Notes: generated by a model not told the origin, from the letters alone. A DNA stretch of 49,741 nucleotides from JALHVH01 sp964585685 (GCA_964585685.1 CAZPEP010000019.1:1-49741); one strand, 5' to 3'; positions 1-8,326 are shown, numbered from the stretch's first letter. Translations and numbers: made by a program.

Positions 1-759
1 TTCCTTTACACAATTTTTAATTATTCCTACAGATTGTGCATCCCCGGCGTCGAAATATCGGTCGCTTGATAACGCCTCCTTTAACAAAGAGGCGTGAAAA
101 GGACTAGACTCAAAAACAGGCTCGTACCTGATCATCTCAGCTAATATTCTTTTTCTTGTATCCGGATCAATAACCTCAAAAAACGCTACAAAGAGCCTCG
201 AAGCCAGTTTGACCGCACCAATTACTTTCTTATTGCTGTCTTTTTTACGGATCATTGAGAGCAGATTTTCGGGAGAGAAATAATCGTCTCTTATGGGAAG
301 CATTGGCAACTGAGAAAAAGAATAGCCTACGGATAAGAGTGGAGATGATATTAATACCAGATTTGAGACTGTGTTCTTTAACAAATCATCGTAATAATTG
401 TAGAGATCTCGATCAGCCTTGCTAATTGTGAACCGTTGTCCTCCAAGCTGGAGAACATAAGAATAATCCTGTGTAATTTCAACTCCGAGTTCTTTAACAA
501 AGAGTTTTGGCTCGACTATTACGATCATCACCTCTTGGAGTGAATTCCATATAATCTTCTGATTGCTTCTATCCAAAGAATTGAGCTTATTAATCGCAAC
601 ATGTGATTTATATTCCTTCTCCCCAGGGAAATCATGTTGGATAATACTAAATAACCTATAGAACCAATTGAGATCTTGACTGTTCCTTATTTGAGCTAAA
701 ACATTACATCTATGCCAATAGTTAGTACGCCAACCTTCATCGGCATAGGTTTCTTTCAT
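1..759 (-). CDS. Unknown protein, 3' end cut off by the window edge
   Basis: On the minus strand an ATG at 759 opens a frame with no stop for all 253 codons to base 1, so the C-terminus lies outside the window. The predicted protein is AT-rich in codon use, mostly soluble, with no signal peptide and no domain I recognise. It starts METYADEGWR-like (actual MKETYADEGW) and contains a hydrophobic stretch near residues 140-160. I saw no strong Shine-Dalgarno upstream. Low GC like the genes to its right suggests it belongs to the same accessory block. Its reality rests on the long open frame in AT-rich DNA, where stops are frequent by chance. Function unknown. Confidence 0.7.
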   Translation of the reverse strand, partial: MKETYADEGWRTNYWHRCNVLAQIRNSQDLNWFYRLFSIIQHDFPGEKEYKSHVAINKLNSLDRSNQKIIWNSLQEVMIVIVEPKLFVKELGVEITQDYSYVLQLGGQRFTISKADRDLYNYYDDLLKNTVSNLVLISSPLLSVGYSFSQLPMLPIRDDYFSPENLLSMIRKKDSNKKVIGAVKLASRLFVAFFEVIDPDTRKRILAEMIRYEPVFESSPFHASLLKEALSSDRYFDAGDAQSVGIIKNCVKE

Positions 760-943
760 GTTTCTGCACAACTATATATAGGATTAATAATGAGAAAATC
801 CCCCTACAATCTGCGTCTATCTCATTGAGGCCCTGAATCGCTTCTCGAGAGCATCACGCACTGGGGGCCACCCGGCCACCCGGCCTCAATCTTCCGAAGC
901 CTTCATTGCAATTTTATGGCGGTCCAGCCAGCCCCATTCCTTC

Positions 944-1975
944 CTAAAGGAGGCCAAAAAGCCTCAAAATCCCATAGGCTAAGACTGGGGCCGCCAATAG
1001 ACAGTAATGCCAACTAAGTATCTTCTTTGCGGAACAATGCCCGACAGATCTTGTGATTGCTGAAGTGAGGCCCAATTTCCGAAACTCCCATTCCATCTTC
1101 TCGGTGAACCATACGGACCCCAAGAGGAGTTTAAAGTAATACCGCGTGTCTATTAGCCCATAGGCGAGCAACCCGAAAAAGGCAAGGCCTGCGACAAAAT
1201 CTCCTAACATAAAGGGTTTGATAGCTGGACTTGTTAGCCCTAATTTATAAATGCCAAAGGCGGCTCCGATCGCCACAACTATCATCGAAGAGGCAGTAGT
1301 CCTATTCTTCATTATCAATTCGTTAAAGTGCATCTGGACATCGATAGCGTCTTTCCAGATATTGTATGCCTGGTCGTCGAGGTTCTTTTTATGTTTCTTT
1401 TCCACGATGTCCCAAATTGATAATAAGGCTTCCTTCCAATCAGATGCCCTTCTAATGTTTTCATGTTCCTTGATATTCCCAGCGTCGTCCTTGATGTTGT
1501 TCCAAGGATAGTCAAATAGTATAACGTCCTTGCCTTGTTCTGCGGCTAGGATGGCATCCTCCCACTTGTCCTCAATGATGATGTCGTACTTAGGCGCAAA
1601 CGACAACTTGTCTATTGCAAATATTAGTGAATCTGATTTGAGAGGGATGCCCTGCTTCTTCAGCCATCTTGCCGTTGCCTCTCTTACATGTGCGGGACGG
1701 GCCGTTATGAACTTAATATCTCCATAGCGACAAAGGCATTCAATCCCTTCTTTACACCCCGCGATAATCTTGAGGTTTTCATATCCCTTATTCTCGATAA
1801 ATTTCTTATGGCAAGCTCTTTCTCGATCTTGTGAGATATGGAAGTCCTTATAAAAGTCGAACTCTACTATATCGTCTAATTTAAGGCTCTTTCCTGTATC
1901 TGTGTTTAAGTATTCCCGGAAACGTGTATGGAAATCGGCAACGATATTATCAATGTCGATGAAAATCCTTACCAT
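944..1975 (-). CDS. HAD-type 5'-nucleotidase domain fused to a membrane tail
   Basis: The 343-aa protein starts at 1975, where GGAGG sits eight bases before the ATG; an upstream ATG at 2008 lacks such a site. Residues 1-190 look like a HAD-superfamily 5'(3')-deoxyribonucleotidase: motif I is DIDNIVADF with nucleophile Asp7 and Asp9, ITARP (90-94) resembles motif II, and DIIIEDKWEDA (131-141) resembles the late acidic motif. The family dephosphorylates nucleoside monophosphates. Residues 200-343 are different: a segment with WKDAIDVQMHFNELIMKNR followed by helices at about 229-246, 254-275 and 322-342. This tail resembles small membrane effector modules (SLATT/2TM-like), although I cannot name the family. 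The protein is probably membrane-anchored with a cytosolic phosphatase head. Its place beside HEPN and Shedu genes suggests defence; that is inference. Confidence 0.75.
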   Translation of the reverse strand: MVRIFIDIDNIVADFHTRFREYLNTDTGKSLKLDDIVEFDFYKDFHISQDRERACHKKFIENKGYENLKIIAGCKEGIECLCRYGDIKFITARPAHVREATARWLKKQGIPLKSDSLIFAIDKLSFAPKYDIIIEDKWEDAILAAEQGKDVILFDYPWNNIKDDAGNIKEHENIRRASDWKEALLSIWDIVEKKHKKNLDDQAYNIWKDAIDVQMHFNELIMKNRTTASSMIVVAIGAAFGIYKLGLTSPAIKPFMLGDFVAGLAFFGLLAYGLIDTRYYFKLLLGSVWFTEKMEWEFRKLGLTSAITRSVGHCSAKKILSWHYCLLAAPVLAYGILRLFGLL

Positions 1976-2304
1976 CTCAGTCCTCCTTGTCGTCAATCCT
2001 TTATGCACGCCCGCTATTCTTTTAAGCGGCGCAAGATGTCGAGATTATCCCTGTAGTAGAGGGCGTTATCTTCCTTCGACATCTCCCTATCAACCCTTAG
2101 GGGGATTCTAGACTAATGCCGCCCGATATAGCAAACACCATTGCGTGGCCCTCCTTGCAATCGGAGTCTCTGGCTTACCGCGTCAAAGGCTTGAGAGGGA
2201 TTGATAGGGTCTCATAGTACTACCGCCCGCTCTTTTTAAGGGAATAAGAATAGATGGAATTTTCAGTTTAAATATGATAAATAAATAAAAGGGGGAAGTT
2301 TAAG
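1976..2304. other. Divergent intergenic region with nested inverted repeats
   Basis: These 329 bases lie between the minus-strand nucleotidase gene and the next plus-strand gene, with no credible ORF. They hold several perfect complementary arms: AGATGTCGA at 2034-2042 with TCGACATCT at 2076-2084; CCCTATCAA at 2085-2093 with TTGATAGGG at 2201-2209; and, nested inside the second pair, AGACT 2110-2114 with AGTCT 2165-2169 and CCGAT 2123-2127 with ATCGG 2160-2164. The 8-base word CGCCCGCT occurs at 2008-2015 and 2224-2231, just outside the structure. This could be a structured RNA, a small palindromic mobile cassette, or the nucleotidase leader. No known RNA class was recognised. The plus-strand gene at 2305 has the ribosome site GGGGGAAG. 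Confidence 0.45.
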
Positions 2305-2775
2305 ATGAATTGGATAGAAATCTTTTGGAATTGCGATTGTAAAGGGGCTACGCTTCCTCAGGTACTATTTAAAAACCCTGATTGGTTTTTCTATATGATA
2401 GAAGAAGGAAATTTCAAGGACAAGGGGTCAATAACTCAAGAAGCAGAAGATTTGGGCTGGAAGGCTCGCCATATTCTAATCCCTGGCAACGAGCAAAACG
2501 ACCTTGAGGCCGAATACACCTTAGACCCATCAAGTCATTCATTTGCTAGCCTTGAGATATTGCCAAGAGACCGAGAAGTCCATTCTAGGTCGGAGCGAAT
2601 GGATGTTATTGATTTGTCTTTTCCAAGAAAATATAAGCAATATGATAAGCTTGGAAACAAACTCTTGTTAAAGCAGTTGATATTTATCTATTTTAGAAGG
2701 TCGAATTATCGGATGACGAGGGACCGATGTGAAGCATTCTTTGAGAATGAAGGCCATTTTAGGCCAAGAGGATAG
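2305..2775 (+). CDS. Unknown 156-aa protein
   Basis: ATG at 2305 follows GGGGGAAG by six bases. The N-terminus carries a short conserved-looking stretch, LPQVLFKNPDWFFYMIEEG (about residues 17-35), of a type seen in small proteins annotated with an exodeoxyribonuclease-X-like C-terminal region; I hold this similarity as weak. The rest is charged, with a basic C-terminus (RMTRDRCEAFFENEGHFRPRG). No signal peptide or transmembrane helix is apparent. It lies 68 bases before the HEPN-like gene on the same strand and shares its low GC, so it may belong to the same accessory cassette. Function unknown. Confidence 0.65.
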   Translation: MNWIEIFWNCDCKGATLPQVLFKNPDWFFYMIEEGNFKDKGSITQEAEDLGWKARHILIPGNEQNDLEAEYTLDPSSHSFASLEILPRDREVHSRSERMDVIDLSFPRKYKQYDKLGNKLLLKQLIFIYFRRSNYRMTRDRCEAFFENEGHFRPRG

Positions 2776-2843
2776 CTTCTTCGCCGTTCGGTTCTTATAA
2801 GAGCTCACGCTCGCAGAGAAGGAATAAATAGATACAACTAAAA

Positions 2844-3431
2844 ATGGAAAAGAGATTTCTTTTAACTGAGAAAGAATTCACCCTAATTTCGGAAGCATAT
2901 CCCCAACTTAATGCCTGTTTACATTTTGCAGTTGACGAGACGCACTTATATACACAGGGCTATAAGCGCGCCGCAGAGCTGCTAGTCGAACACGTTCTCA
3001 ATGGTAACGCTGACCTAGACACCCTAATTTATCCCATACTATTCTTATATCGTCAGTGTCTTGAGTTGCAGTTAAAATCACTAATAAATCGCGGAAGCAG
3101 CCTGCTTGATTCTCCAAGACGAGCTCCAACTACTCATAATTTAAATATGCTCTGGGCAGACTGTAAAGAAATCCTGCAAATAATATTTGATAACGATGAC
3201 GATCGAAGATCAATTATTGAAATCGGGAATATAGTTTTACAGCTATCTGAAGTAGACCCCAATGCGCAAGCCTTTAGGTATCCGAAGGATACCAAAGGGA
3301 ATGAGTCCCTTTTGGGAATCGGTCATATTAACTTTAAAGCAGTATCCGACACTATAGGAGCAACCATAGATCTTCTTGACGGAGCGGAAACAGGGATCTC
3401 TGAATATCTACAGAATAAAGACTGGGCATAA
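2844..3431 (+). CDS. HEPN-like helical protein next to Shedu
   Basis: This 195-aa, largely alpha-helical protein contains a segment YPILFLYRQCLELQLKSLI (63-81) followed by RAPTTHNL, which provides R93-x4-H98 (or R92-x5-H98). That spacing fits the R-x(4-6)-H motif of HEPN domains, many of which are RNases in toxin-antitoxin and phage-defence systems. A later AFRYP motif also occurs in this kind of protein. It could instead be a non-catalytic HEPN partner. The stop is only 26 bases before the Shedu gene on the same strand, so co-transcription is likely. The start is not well supported by a ribosome site: GAAGGAA lies about 17 bases upstream. HEPN assignment rests on motif and helical pattern only. 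Confidence 0.65.
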   Translation: MEKRFLLTEKEFTLISEAYPQLNACLHFAVDETHLYTQGYKRAAELLVEHVLNGNADLDTLIYPILFLYRQCLELQLKSLINRGSSLLDSPRRAPTTHNLNMLWADCKEILQIIFDNDDDRRSIIEIGNIVLQLSEVDPNAQAFRYPKDTKGNESLLGIGHINFKAVSDTIGATIDLLDGAETGISEYLQNKDWA

Positions 3432-3457
3432 TAGCAAAGACAAGGGAGTATCCAAGA

Positions 3458-4537
3458 ATGCCAATTGACGATGAAAGCCTCCAAACAATACTAAGGCGAG
3501 AAGCTATATCTAAGAGAGTAAGTTATAGCGATCCTATAATTCTCCACGAGACAAGCGTAAAGCGTGTGGTCCTTATCCCGTTCTATATTCCTCGGAGCGA
3601 TGGAACCGATCTTGCAGTAAAGATCATATCTTACAGAAAAGCTGAGCCACCTGAGACATGGAGATTAGTCGAAGAAAAATCACTCTCCCTTAATGAATCG
3701 GCGTCGCGAAAACTATTAACTGGGCTTCGGTCGCATTTAAAAATTGCTGAGGAGGATGCAGACGGTAGCTTTATCCTCATAAAGGTTTCAGATGGGATCG
3801 CGCGATTGGGGGAAAACGATCCGTCTACCGTAGCTGCAGCTTTGATGAAAGTCCTGGGCTCAAAAGAAATTGTTGAACATTTGGCCGACACCGAATTAAC
3901 AGAGGAATTAAATAATGCCTTTCGAGGTGCCATTCGCTTGAAAGAAATGCGAGAAGCAGTTTCCAAACTCCGAGTCCACCTCGATGCAGGCGAGGCCGAC
4001 GAGCAAATATACCAAGAATGGTGCGAGAGACATACTTGGGCTTTTGGAAACGCTTATGTTATGAGAGATGACGTAAGGACCATAACAATTGGAGATCGTC
4101 TTGATCTTTTACTGCCAACGGTAATATCCGGATACCGAGATATTGTCGAGTTAAAGAGACCTGACAAACCAGCGTTAGCTTATGATTCCCAGCATAGTGA
4201 CTATTTTTTTACAGCTCATGTTTCACAAGCGATTGGACAGTGTCACAGGTACTTGGATGTCTTTCATGAGGCGGCCGCCCGAGGCTTAATGGATCACCCC
4301 GAGATTGTTGCCTATCACCCCAGGGCAATAATTGTAATCGGAAGATCTCATGAATGGAACTCAGATATGCTAAAAGCCCTCCACGGCCTAAATAGCCGAC
4401 TAAATGGGATCAGTATCATGACTTATGACCAATTATTGGCCCAAGGAGAAAGGCTTATAGAGATGTTAAGCGCTCAATTATCTGAGGAAGAAGAAGTGAC
4501 TATCGACGTCCCTGAAGAGGATGATTTCCCTTCCTAG
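3458..4537 (+). CDS. sduA: Shedu-type anti-phage nuclease (SduA, DUF4263-like)
   Basis: The 359-aa protein has an unassigned N-terminal region (about 1-165) and a C-terminal PD-(D/E)XK nuclease domain (about 180-335) of the Shedu type. The core is RLDLLLP with Asp216, then IVELKRPD with Glu231 and Lys233, followed by a helix containing Gln257 (SQAIGQ). EQIYQEWCERHTWAFG before it matches the usual lead-in of the family. Shedu proteins protect bacteria from phages and plasmids by DNA nicking; the variable N-terminus is thought to sense the invader. The start is preceded by AAGGGAG. An HEPN-like gene ends 26 bases upstream, so the two may act together, although Shedu normally works alone. The acidic C-terminal tail is disordered. 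Confidence 0.85.
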   Translation: MPIDDESLQTILRREAISKRVSYSDPIILHETSVKRVVLIPFYIPRSDGTDLAVKIISYRKAEPPETWRLVEEKSLSLNESASRKLLTGLRSHLKIAEEDADGSFILIKVSDGIARLGENDPSTVAAALMKVLGSKEIVEHLADTELTEELNNAFRGAIRLKEMREAVSKLRVHLDAGEADEQIYQEWCERHTWAFGNAYVMRDDVRTITIGDRLDLLLPTVISGYRDIVELKRPDKPALAYDSQHSDYFFTAHVSQAIGQCHRYLDVFHEAAARGLMDHPEIVAYHPRAIIVIGRSHEWNSDMLKALHGLNSRLNGISIMTYDQLLAQGERLIEMLSAQLSEEEEVTIDVPEEDDFPS

Positions 4538-4593
4538 CAGCTTAGCCTGGCGTACTCTCTAATGTCGCACAAGAGATAATAGGGATAGGATAT

Positions 4594-4683
4594 TATTAAG
4601 ATACTACGATAATATCTTAATACCTTAGTCTCTTAGTATCTTAATCCTCCCCCCAGGAAAACCGACCCTTTATTAAGATGCTA
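4594..4683. repeat. Four copies of a 13-bp motif, TATTAAGATACTA
   Basis: Copies within one mismatch of TATTAAGATACTA lie at 4594-4606 (plus, exact), 4610-4622 (minus), 4634-4646 (minus) and 4671-4683 (plus). The first two form a perfect 10-bp inverted repeat (4594-4603 with 4613-4622). The array lies between the Shedu gene and the truncated helicase. The arrangement resembles an operator cluster or replication iterons; the nearby helicase remnant makes an old replication origin possible. It has no U-tract pattern of an intrinsic terminator. Confidence 0.6.
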
Positions 4684-4759
4684 CCAAGGTATTTAGGCAC
4701 TAAAATTTTAAGGTTTTTAGGGCCACTCAGTCCGATTCTTGTTCCAGCCGGTACCACTC

Positions 4760-5266
4760 CTAGCGTGCGCCGCGACCGAAACTTCTGATGCGGCGGGCCT
4801 CGATCCCTAACGCCTTTTTAGCCCTGTTCAACATATCTCTGGAGAAGCCTTCCATTTCGCCTTCCTCATGGAGGTCTCTGGCATACTTAGGTCCGCTCGC
4901 CAGCCGCCCTCGCAGCCAAGATTGAGCGTCGAGAGCGCTAGCCTCCGCGAACGTGGACGACAGTAACTCCCTTGCTGTCAGCACGGGAACGTCTTCAAAC
5001 GTCACGTCGCCGTTATCTTTATTAATTTTGAACGCGAGCCCTGAGACTCCCACCTTCCTGTTAGACTTCATCGATTGAAAATAACGGAGTCCATCCAGAT
5101 CTCGGTCCCACTTGATAAGCCATACCGATCGGGCCAAGGCCATGATCCCGATGCTCCCGCCGATACGGTACATCATGTCGGTCTGGGAGGCCTTATTTAG
5201 GCGGGCCACTCCGACGACCGCTAGCCCCGCCCGCTGGGAGCTGGGGAGGGGAAGTTCCTCCGGCAA
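4760..5266 (-). pseudogene. Truncated RepA-like (AAA_25) replicative helicase remnant
   Basis: The frame encodes the C-terminal part of a RecA-fold hexameric helicase of the RepA type. VVGVARLNKASQTDMMYRIGGSIGIMALARSV corresponds to the segment after Walker B (usually HLNK...YRxxGS), followed by a Lys/Asn-rich strand (SMKSNRKVGVSGLAFKI) and a C-terminal helical region. No Walker A or Walker B motif is present. Upstream the frame runs without an ATG into an in-frame TAA near 5307 within a G/C-tract region, and only a TTG at 5266 could start it. A full helicase of this kind needs about 150 further residues at the N-terminus. I read this as a 5'-deleted gene, although expression as a short protein is not excluded. 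Confidence 0.6.
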
Positions 5267-5285
5267 CCTAGGATCTTGCCGGCTT

Positions 5286-5480
5286 GGCGGGGAGGGGGGG
5301 TTTGGGGGTTAGCCCCTCCCCTTTTTTATACTCTTCCGGAGTCTCTAGCGTAAAGTACGCGCTTTCCTCGGAGGAACTATCGGAACCGCCCCCTCCACTA
5401 CCCCAAACCCCCCTCCCTCGTTACGGGAAGATCGAGAAAACGGGAATGAAAGACGACTTCTAAACCCCCAAACCCTTTTT
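5286..5480. repeat. G/C-tract inverted repeat region
   Basis: This spacer contains a G-rich run (5287-5305: GGGG, A, seven G, TTT, five G) and its near-complement at 5400-5418 (CCCC AAA CCCCCC T CCC), with a third partial copy at 5462-5474. The first two can pair over about 18 bases. The G-run fits a four-tract G-quadruplex pattern. It lies exactly where the helicase remnant loses its 5' part and before the primase stop codon, so it may mark a deletion junction. Confidence 0.5.
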
Positions 5481-8326
5481 TAATACGCTTCCTCGTTGGG
5501 GTCGCTTTTTCTTCGCTCGCACCTCGGACAGGTAAACCCGCTCGGCGGGCCTTCAAAGCTCGTCCCGCTGGGAATACGCCCCTGGGGGGCGTCTTGCTCG
5601 GGGTCGTAGACATAGCCACATACGGAGCATACATACTTATCCGAGGAGCACCCGTCCTCGTCCTCTTTCAAGGGACCGAACGAATAGATATGGCCTGCCT
5701 TTCGAGGCGTTTCTACCACCATCGTGTACTCTTTCTCTAATTCGGGCCGGAGGCGCGCCAGGTGTTTACCTAGTGATTTAGGATTCTTATACCGCTCGGA
5801 GAAGTCCTTGACCTTCATTGCCTCCGCTTTAGCATAGAGCTCTCTATAAAGATCGGTGGCGCTCTTTTTATATAGCCTAGCGTTGTCGTGATAAACGATC
5901 TCCTCCAGCACCCACTGAAGCGGCTCATCTTCCAGGGCGAAAAAGCTCTTCCTGTCTCTCATCTTTAGCATGCACTGTAAAAGGACAAGCTTTGCAGGCG
6001 AAGTCAGGCACATCTTCTTCACTAGCGACTCCCAGTCGGCAATCATACGGCACGAGCAGGGCGGTTCCGGCTTGCCCCGCCGGTCCTTCAGGATTCTTAC
6101 GATCGTATTCAGATTTACGAGCACCTCGGACATAATCCGATCCCGATTCTCCCTCAGCGATCCCCAGAGATAGCTGCGACCCAAGGACTGAGTGATTTCC
6201 TTTGTATTGAAAAGCAGGAGGCGTCGCACCACGTCGTCGCGCCGGAATTTTGGCTCGCGACTGGTGATAGCTACGAACGAATCTAATGTAAACCGTACCT
6301 GGCTCCGGTCAGTATAGAGTTCGCGCTTATCTTCGGTTGCGCCGGTGACGGCAGCGCAGAGCATATCGAGAAGGTCGTTCGCCACCCAACTGTCCACGTT
6401 ATCGAAGACCGTGTAGTAGTTGCCTCCTAATACCACGGCCAAATCTTTTTTATCTTTCGTAAAGGTGGATGCCCCGAACATTTCCCCAAAGAGGAGTTTG
6501 CCGACCGATGTGGCGATGAAGCTCTTGCCGCTCTCCCTCAGCCCTACGAAACAGAGGATCGGTTTCTCTAGCTGAATGCTCTTGAAGAAGAGTGAATGGA
6601 AATAGAGGAGGAAAAGCAGGCGCTGCTCGTCGGGCAGAAGGCCGAATTTGTCATCGATGCCGAAGTGGGCGCGACTGATAAGGAATTCATCCAGCTTGCT
6701 ACCTTTGAATTTCTCTAGGCTCAAGCCTAGCGGCTCTCGTGCGGGAAGCTGAATTTGGAGTCCTAGGAATTTGAGGGTCTTGCCCTGCGTAGCTCGTCGG
6801 AAATAATCAATGACTTCCAGCTCCGGCTGGTATTCATACGCCTCGAGCTTGGGGTCGCATTCGAAGAACACGCCGTCCACGCCGTTGTCGCAGATCTCAA
6901 TCTCCTCCCCGTCCAGACGATAGACGGCGTTGGCATGGTTGGAAACATAAAGCGTATAAAGCTTATCGTCGAAGTGGGAAAATTTGCGCGGCTCTACCTC
7001 TTCGCCGAAATTCTTTATTTCGGTTTTCACCGCGTCCTTGATTTCCTCATAATCCCGTTTGAGCAAGCCATAGCGCTGCCGCATGAAAAGGTAGAAATCG
7101 AGGCTCTCCAGGTCCATCAATACTTTTTCTTCGCGGTCGAAGAAATAATACTGGTCGCACGCCCGCTTTTTGTATCCACTTCCTGCAGCCCCCTCGCCCT
7201 TGAGCAAGTCCCTGACGACAAACGCGTTGATTTGATAAGGCTTGTCCACGGTGGGTATAAAACTGCTCTTTTTTATTTCCAGGATTTTTCGCGTTTGAGA
7301 TGTGCCCTCGATCTTGGTTTTCTGAACGAGCTTTAATCCTCTTGCCGTATCCTCGCGCAGGCTTCTTTCGCCCTCCTGCCGTATCCTGTTTGAACATCCG
7401 AGATACGGGTTGAAAAAGATGCTCTTGATCGTTTCATAATCGTAGTCGCTGTAGAGTAGCCAATAAAGAATGGTTTGGTCTCTTCCTGAGCGTGTGTGGT
7501 CTTTACCCTTCTCTGTTCTAAGGTCGCCAGTGATAATGTGGCGCTTAATTTTTGAAGAGACCTCAAGGCGCTGGACGGCGGCTACGGCGGAGGCCTTTCT
7601 TTCTTGCTCGGTCGCGGTAGGATCGCCCTGGGTGATGATGAGCGTATTCTTGCCGAATTCGGGCGCTGCTTCGTCGGTGTCGACGGGCTCTCTATACTCA
7701 ACGTCGCGGAACTCGGAGAAACTCTCTAGCCTATAGAGGACGTCGGGTTCCATGTAGAGGACCTGACATTCCAAAGGCACGTCGTCTTTAATATTCAGAG
7801 TGCCAGGGAGTCGCAATAAGGAGCAAATAGGAATTTTACTTTTATCACCGCCCAGCTTTTTGACGACACCGCTCAGGACCTGTTTGAACGCCAGACGATC
7901 GTCTTCGCTGACGGCGGTGATAGGCTCTTCCAAGATCCAGTAGCAGTGGAAGCCGTGTCCGGAATCAATGATCATGCTCGGCGGGAGTGGAAAATCGCCT
8001 ATGCTCTTAAGCGCCGAGTCCTTGCCTCCGGCGAAGTCCTTGCCGTCAACATCGGCCCATAAGCATACAATGCTTTGGAAATCCTTTTCCTTTTTCTCTT
8101 TGGAAAGGGGTCTGGGATTGACGCCGAAATAGATGTGGTGGGTCTTGTTAAGTCGGGATATTTCTTCCCAATCAAACTCGGTAATTGCGCCTTTTGGTAA
8201 CCACTTGGAGATAGTCGTCTCTCCGATAATCCTTAATTCGACGAAGCCGTCGTGGTCCTTGAAATAGTTTGAAAATAGAGCCTCGATAAATTGTTTAGCT
8301 TCGAGGGAGCTGGTGCTCGTTGTCAT
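5480..8326 (-). CDS. Primase-helicase with C-terminal rubredoxin domain
   Basis: This 948-aa protein combines three parts. Residues 60-200 are an archaeo-eukaryotic-type primase domain (RepB/PrimPol-like): ADVDG (91-95) gives the acidic pair, SGHGFHCYW (122-130) the conserved His motif, and RLPGTLNIK (172-180) the third motif. About residues 590-720 form an ATPase with Walker A GLRESGKS (near 595-602), Walker B TVFDNVD and a sensor-like ITSREP, as in SF3-type or phage helicases. The last 53 residues (896-948) are a rubredoxin: YVCSVCGYVYDP, then GTSFEGPP, then CPRC, with Cys900, 903, 933 and 936. It should prime and unwind element DNA; the rubredoxin may bind iron or zinc. The start follows AGGAG by seven bases. 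The fusion is unusual; no frameshift separates the parts. Confidence 0.85.
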   Translation of the reverse strand: MTTSTSSLEAKQFIEALFSNYFKDHDGFVELRIIGETTISKWLPKGAITEFDWEEISRLNKTHHIYFGVNPRPLSKEKKEKDFQSIVCLWADVDGKDFAGGKDSALKSIGDFPLPPSMIIDSGHGFHCYWILEEPITAVSEDDRLAFKQVLSGVVKKLGGDKSKIPICSLLRLPGTLNIKDDVPLECQVLYMEPDVLYRLESFSEFRDVEYREPVDTDEAAPEFGKNTLIITQGDPTATEQERKASAVAAVQRLEVSSKIKRHIITGDLRTEKGKDHTRSGRDQTILYWLLYSDYDYETIKSIFFNPYLGCSNRIRQEGERSLREDTARGLKLVQKTKIEGTSQTRKILEIKKSSFIPTVDKPYQINAFVVRDLLKGEGAAGSGYKKRACDQYYFFDREEKVLMDLESLDFYLFMRQRYGLLKRDYEEIKDAVKTEIKNFGEEVEPRKFSHFDDKLYTLYVSNHANAVYRLDGEEIEICDNGVDGVFFECDPKLEAYEYQPELEVIDYFRRATQGKTLKFLGLQIQLPAREPLGLSLEKFKGSKLDEFLISRAHFGIDDKFGLLPDEQRLLFLLYFHSLFFKSIQLEKPILCFVGLRESGKSFIATSVGKLLFGEMFGASTFTKDKKDLAVVLGGNYYTVFDNVDSWVANDLLDMLCAAVTGATEDKRELYTDRSQVRFTLDSFVAITSREPKFRRDDVVRRLLLFNTKEITQSLGRSYLWGSLRENRDRIMSEVLVNLNTIVRILKDRRGKPEPPCSCRMIADWESLVKKMCLTSPAKLVLLQCMLKMRDRKSFFALEDEPLQWVLEEIVYHDNARLYKKSATDLYRELYAKAEAMKVKDFSERYKNPKSLGKHLARLRPELEKEYTMVVETPRKAGHIYSFGPLKEDEDGCSSDKYVCSVCGYVYDPEQDAPQGRIPSGTSFEGPPSGFTCPRCERRKSDPNEEAY

